NCBI GenBank assembly: GCA_034666705.1
Contig: JAXDLH010000092.1
Location: forward strand, 1 to 7,550
Length of the DNA stretch: 7,550 nucleotides
DNA from: JAXDLH01 sp034666705
GTDB lineage: Bacteria > Chloroflexota > UBA6077 > SHYK01
Direction of reading: 5' to 3'
Part shown: positions 6,411 through 7,550 of the stretch, in pieces
Position numbering within the stretch: position 1 is the stretch's first letter
Layout of the letters: each line of letters starts with the position of its first letter
The notes under the pieces: model-generated
Databases searched by the model: none
Seen by the model: the letters and a program-made list of their open reading frames with translations, nothing else
Told to the model about the DNA's origin: nothing
Program-made: the position numbers and the translations under genes

Positions 6411-7466
6411 TTACGAGTAGGCTGGGTGCCGGCGAGACCACACGCCCGACCATCCCAGCACCACCAGCAGGCCCAGGACCGCGACGATCGCCAGGACCCA
6501 GGGCCAGAGCGGCGCACTTGGGAGCGAGGGCGCCTGATGCACGGCGGTGAGCTGCGCGGCGGCCCCGAGCGGCTGCGGGACCACATCGGCCTCCGCCGGG
6601 GGCACTGCGAACCCCAGTGAGCTGGTCGAGGCCAGCCGCTTGCCGTCCTCCGCGAGCGTCAGGGTCGCCGTGTAGTCCCCGGGGTTGAGGCGCTGGGCCA
6701 GGGGCACCTCGACGAATGTGGCGGTGCCGGCGTAGAAGGAGTCCATGGTAATTGGGGAGCTACTGATCGGCTGGCCGGTGTGATCGAACAAGGTAAACTG
6801 GCCGCGCGGCGTGAGCTGCACGTTGCCGGTGTTCTGCAGCGCTACCGCGATGCTGGACTTGTCCGCCACGGTGCGATGGCTCGCCGGCCCAATCGTGAGG
6901 CTCGGCACGAGGGGACCAGGCACGGTGATCGAGACGGCGATGGCCTGGCGCACCGTTTGGTTGAACGTCACGCCGTCCCCGGGGGCGTTGCCGCTACCCA
7001 GTGGGGTCGCGTTCTGGATTACCAGGCTGGTGAGGTACTGCCCGGCCGTGGTGGCGGCCGGCACGTGGACGGTGAAGTCCTGGGTCCGATCCGAGCCCGG
7101 TGCCAGCTCGAGGGTCTGCGTTGGATAGGCTAGCCAGGTGGTCGTGCCACTGGTAGGCTCGCCATCCAGCCGGGCGCCGAAGCCACCATTGATGATCGTA
7201 TAAGCGTCGGCGGCAAAGGTCCGGGCCTGCACTGCGCCAACGCCATGGTTGCTGATCGCCACCGTGAGTTTCTGGCTTTCTCCGGCGCCCATGGTCAAGG
7301 TGAAATAGGTCCCGGGCGCGTTGACCGGCGCCAGGCCGAGCTGCACGGGCTCGGCGGCCGCGGCTAGCGCGCGGCCCGTAGACGAGGCGCCTGCCAGCAT
7401 GCACGCCAGCAGGATGGCGGCGCAGAGACCGAGCCCCCGCTGGAGCGTTCGCGACCGGTCAATCAT
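6411..7466 (-). CDS. DUF916-type WxL-interacting protein, membrane anchored
   Basis: A 351-residue surface protein. The ATG at 7466 has GAGGG 5 bases upstream (7476-7472) and starts a signal peptide (MIDRSRTLQRGLGLCAAILL, cleavage likely after the Ala run near 33-38). Residues about 40-182 match the DUF916 peptidoglycan-binding fold: LGLAPVNAPGTYFTLTMGAG, LTVAISNHG, ARTFAADAYTIINGGFG, WLAYPTQTLELAPG, VHVPAATTAGQYLTSLVIQN. Residues about 185-290 form a second Ig-like domain (VALQNTGNVQLTPRG, NPGDYTATLTLAEDGKRL), the usual second half of this family. A transmembrane helix (321-339, VLAIVAVLGLLVVLGW core) and a short basic tail, SRRHPAYS, anchor it with the domains outside. In Firmicutes such proteins are encoded beside WxL proteins and hold them at the surface; here the next gene is a WxL-like protein, supporting the same pairing. 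Its ATG overlaps the stop of an upstream repeat-containing frame by 8 bases. Family confidence is good; the host ligand or wall target is unknown. Confidence 0.85.
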   Translation of the reverse strand: MIDRSRTLQRGLGLCAAILLACMLAGASSTGRALAAAAEPVQLGLAPVNAPGTYFTLTMGAGESQKLTVAISNHGVGAVQARTFAADAYTIINGGFGARLDGEPTSGTTTWLAYPTQTLELAPGSDRTQDFTVHVPAATTAGQYLTSLVIQNATPLGSGNAPGDGVTFNQTVRQAIAVSITVPGPLVPSLTIGPASHRTVADKSSIAVALQNTGNVQLTPRGQFTLFDHTGQPISSSPITMDSFYAGTATFVEVPLAQRLNPGDYTATLTLAEDGKRLASTSSLGFAVPPAEADVVPQPLGAAAQLTAVHQAPSLPSAPLWPWVLAIVAVLGLLVVLGWSGVWSRRHPAYS

Positions 7467-7550
7467 GGTGTCCCTCTTCCTTGAGCATGGCGTGGAGCAT
7501 GGCGTGGAGCATGGCGTGGAGCATGGCGTGGAGCATGGCGTGGAGCATGG
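7459..7550 (-). CDS. Possible C-terminal end of an upstream gene or leader peptide with Met-Leu-His-Ala repeats
   Basis: The minus strand is open from the right edge to a TGA at 7461-7459. The visible product is the repeat M-L-H-A (five full units seen) followed by MLKEEGHHD. The TGA overlaps the ATG of the DUF916 gene (7466) in ATGATTGA, an 8-base overlap like that of the gene pair at the left edge. This hints at translational coupling, either from a longer upstream gene or from a leader started at one of the repeated ATGs. Against it, the repeat is open in every frame, so only the nine non-repeat codons are evidence. No ribosome binding site exists within the repeat. Function unknown. Confidence 0.33.
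   Translation of the reverse strand, partial: MLHAMLHAMLHAMLHAMLHAMLKEEGHHD
7483..7550. repeat. Perfect 12-bp tandem repeat, at least 5.7 copies, open at the window edge
   Basis: The plus-strand unit GAGCATGGCGTG repeats without any mismatch at 7483, 7495, 7507, 7519, 7531 and 7543 (the last cut by the edge). Because 12 is a multiple of 3 and the unit has no stop in any frame, it is open in all six frames. On the minus strand the frame ATG CTC CAC GCC gives Met-Leu-His-Ala. It lies 16 bases upstream of the DUF916 gene start, so it is either the end of an upstream gene or an operon leader. Perfect identity suggests recent expansion and likely copy-number instability. Confidence 0.95.

Noticed and set aside
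5953..6550. Plus-strand frames across the WxL and DUF916 junction
   Set aside because: They are Gly/Arg/Ala-rich complements of the minus-strand signal peptide and Pro/Thr/Ala linker, with no ribosome binding site or motif.
7483..7550. The right-edge repeat as a CRISPR array
   Set aside because: Units are 12 bp, identical and directly adjacent with no spacers, so it is a simple tandem repeat.

Overview
This is a high-GC bacterial window with no phylogenetic marker. The coding strand is mostly minus: only the decayed transposase in the left third runs forward. The mix is a WxL-type surface module, a cytosolic PAS-rich hybrid histidine kinase and an IS630 relic with high-GC codon use. It would suit a Chloroflexota-like or other high-GC lineage that is not a classical Firmicute. 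That placement is inference.

Left edge (1-352): two short minus-strand frames that are easy to miss because one is cut by the window edge and the other carries a stop. The downstream one (from 186 leftward, off the window) has a good GGAGG ribosome binding site and resembles a widespread small conserved hypothetical protein. The upstream one (352-179) overlaps its start by 8 bases but has an in-frame TAG. Next (524-1644, plus) is an IS630-family transposase relic. It keeps the DD34E catalytic spacing but lacks its N-terminal helix-turn-helix, needs a -1 shift at a C5A5 run near 857, and has a TGA exactly before the second catalytic Asp. The following 330 bases (1645-1973) show no convincing gene.

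Centre (1974-about 5042, minus): one large soluble hybrid sensor kinase with five PAS-like domains, HisKA, HATPase and a C-terminal receiver. It stands alone, with no output regulator next to it in the window. A 5043-5559 intergenic stretch separates it from the next operon.

Right (5560-7466, minus): a two-gene operon in which a membrane-anchored DUF916-type WxL-interacting protein (7466-6411) is followed after 17 bases by a secreted protein with a Pro/Thr/Ala-rich linker and a divergent WxL-like C-terminal domain (6393-5560). Together they look like a minimal cell-surface protein and partner pair. Directly upstream is a perfect 12-bp tandem repeat (at least 5.7 copies, running off the window). 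On the minus strand it reads as a Met-Leu-His-Ala repeat frame that ends in a TGA overlapping the operon's first ATG by 8 bases. This repeat and its link to the WxL pair are the most unusual things in the window.
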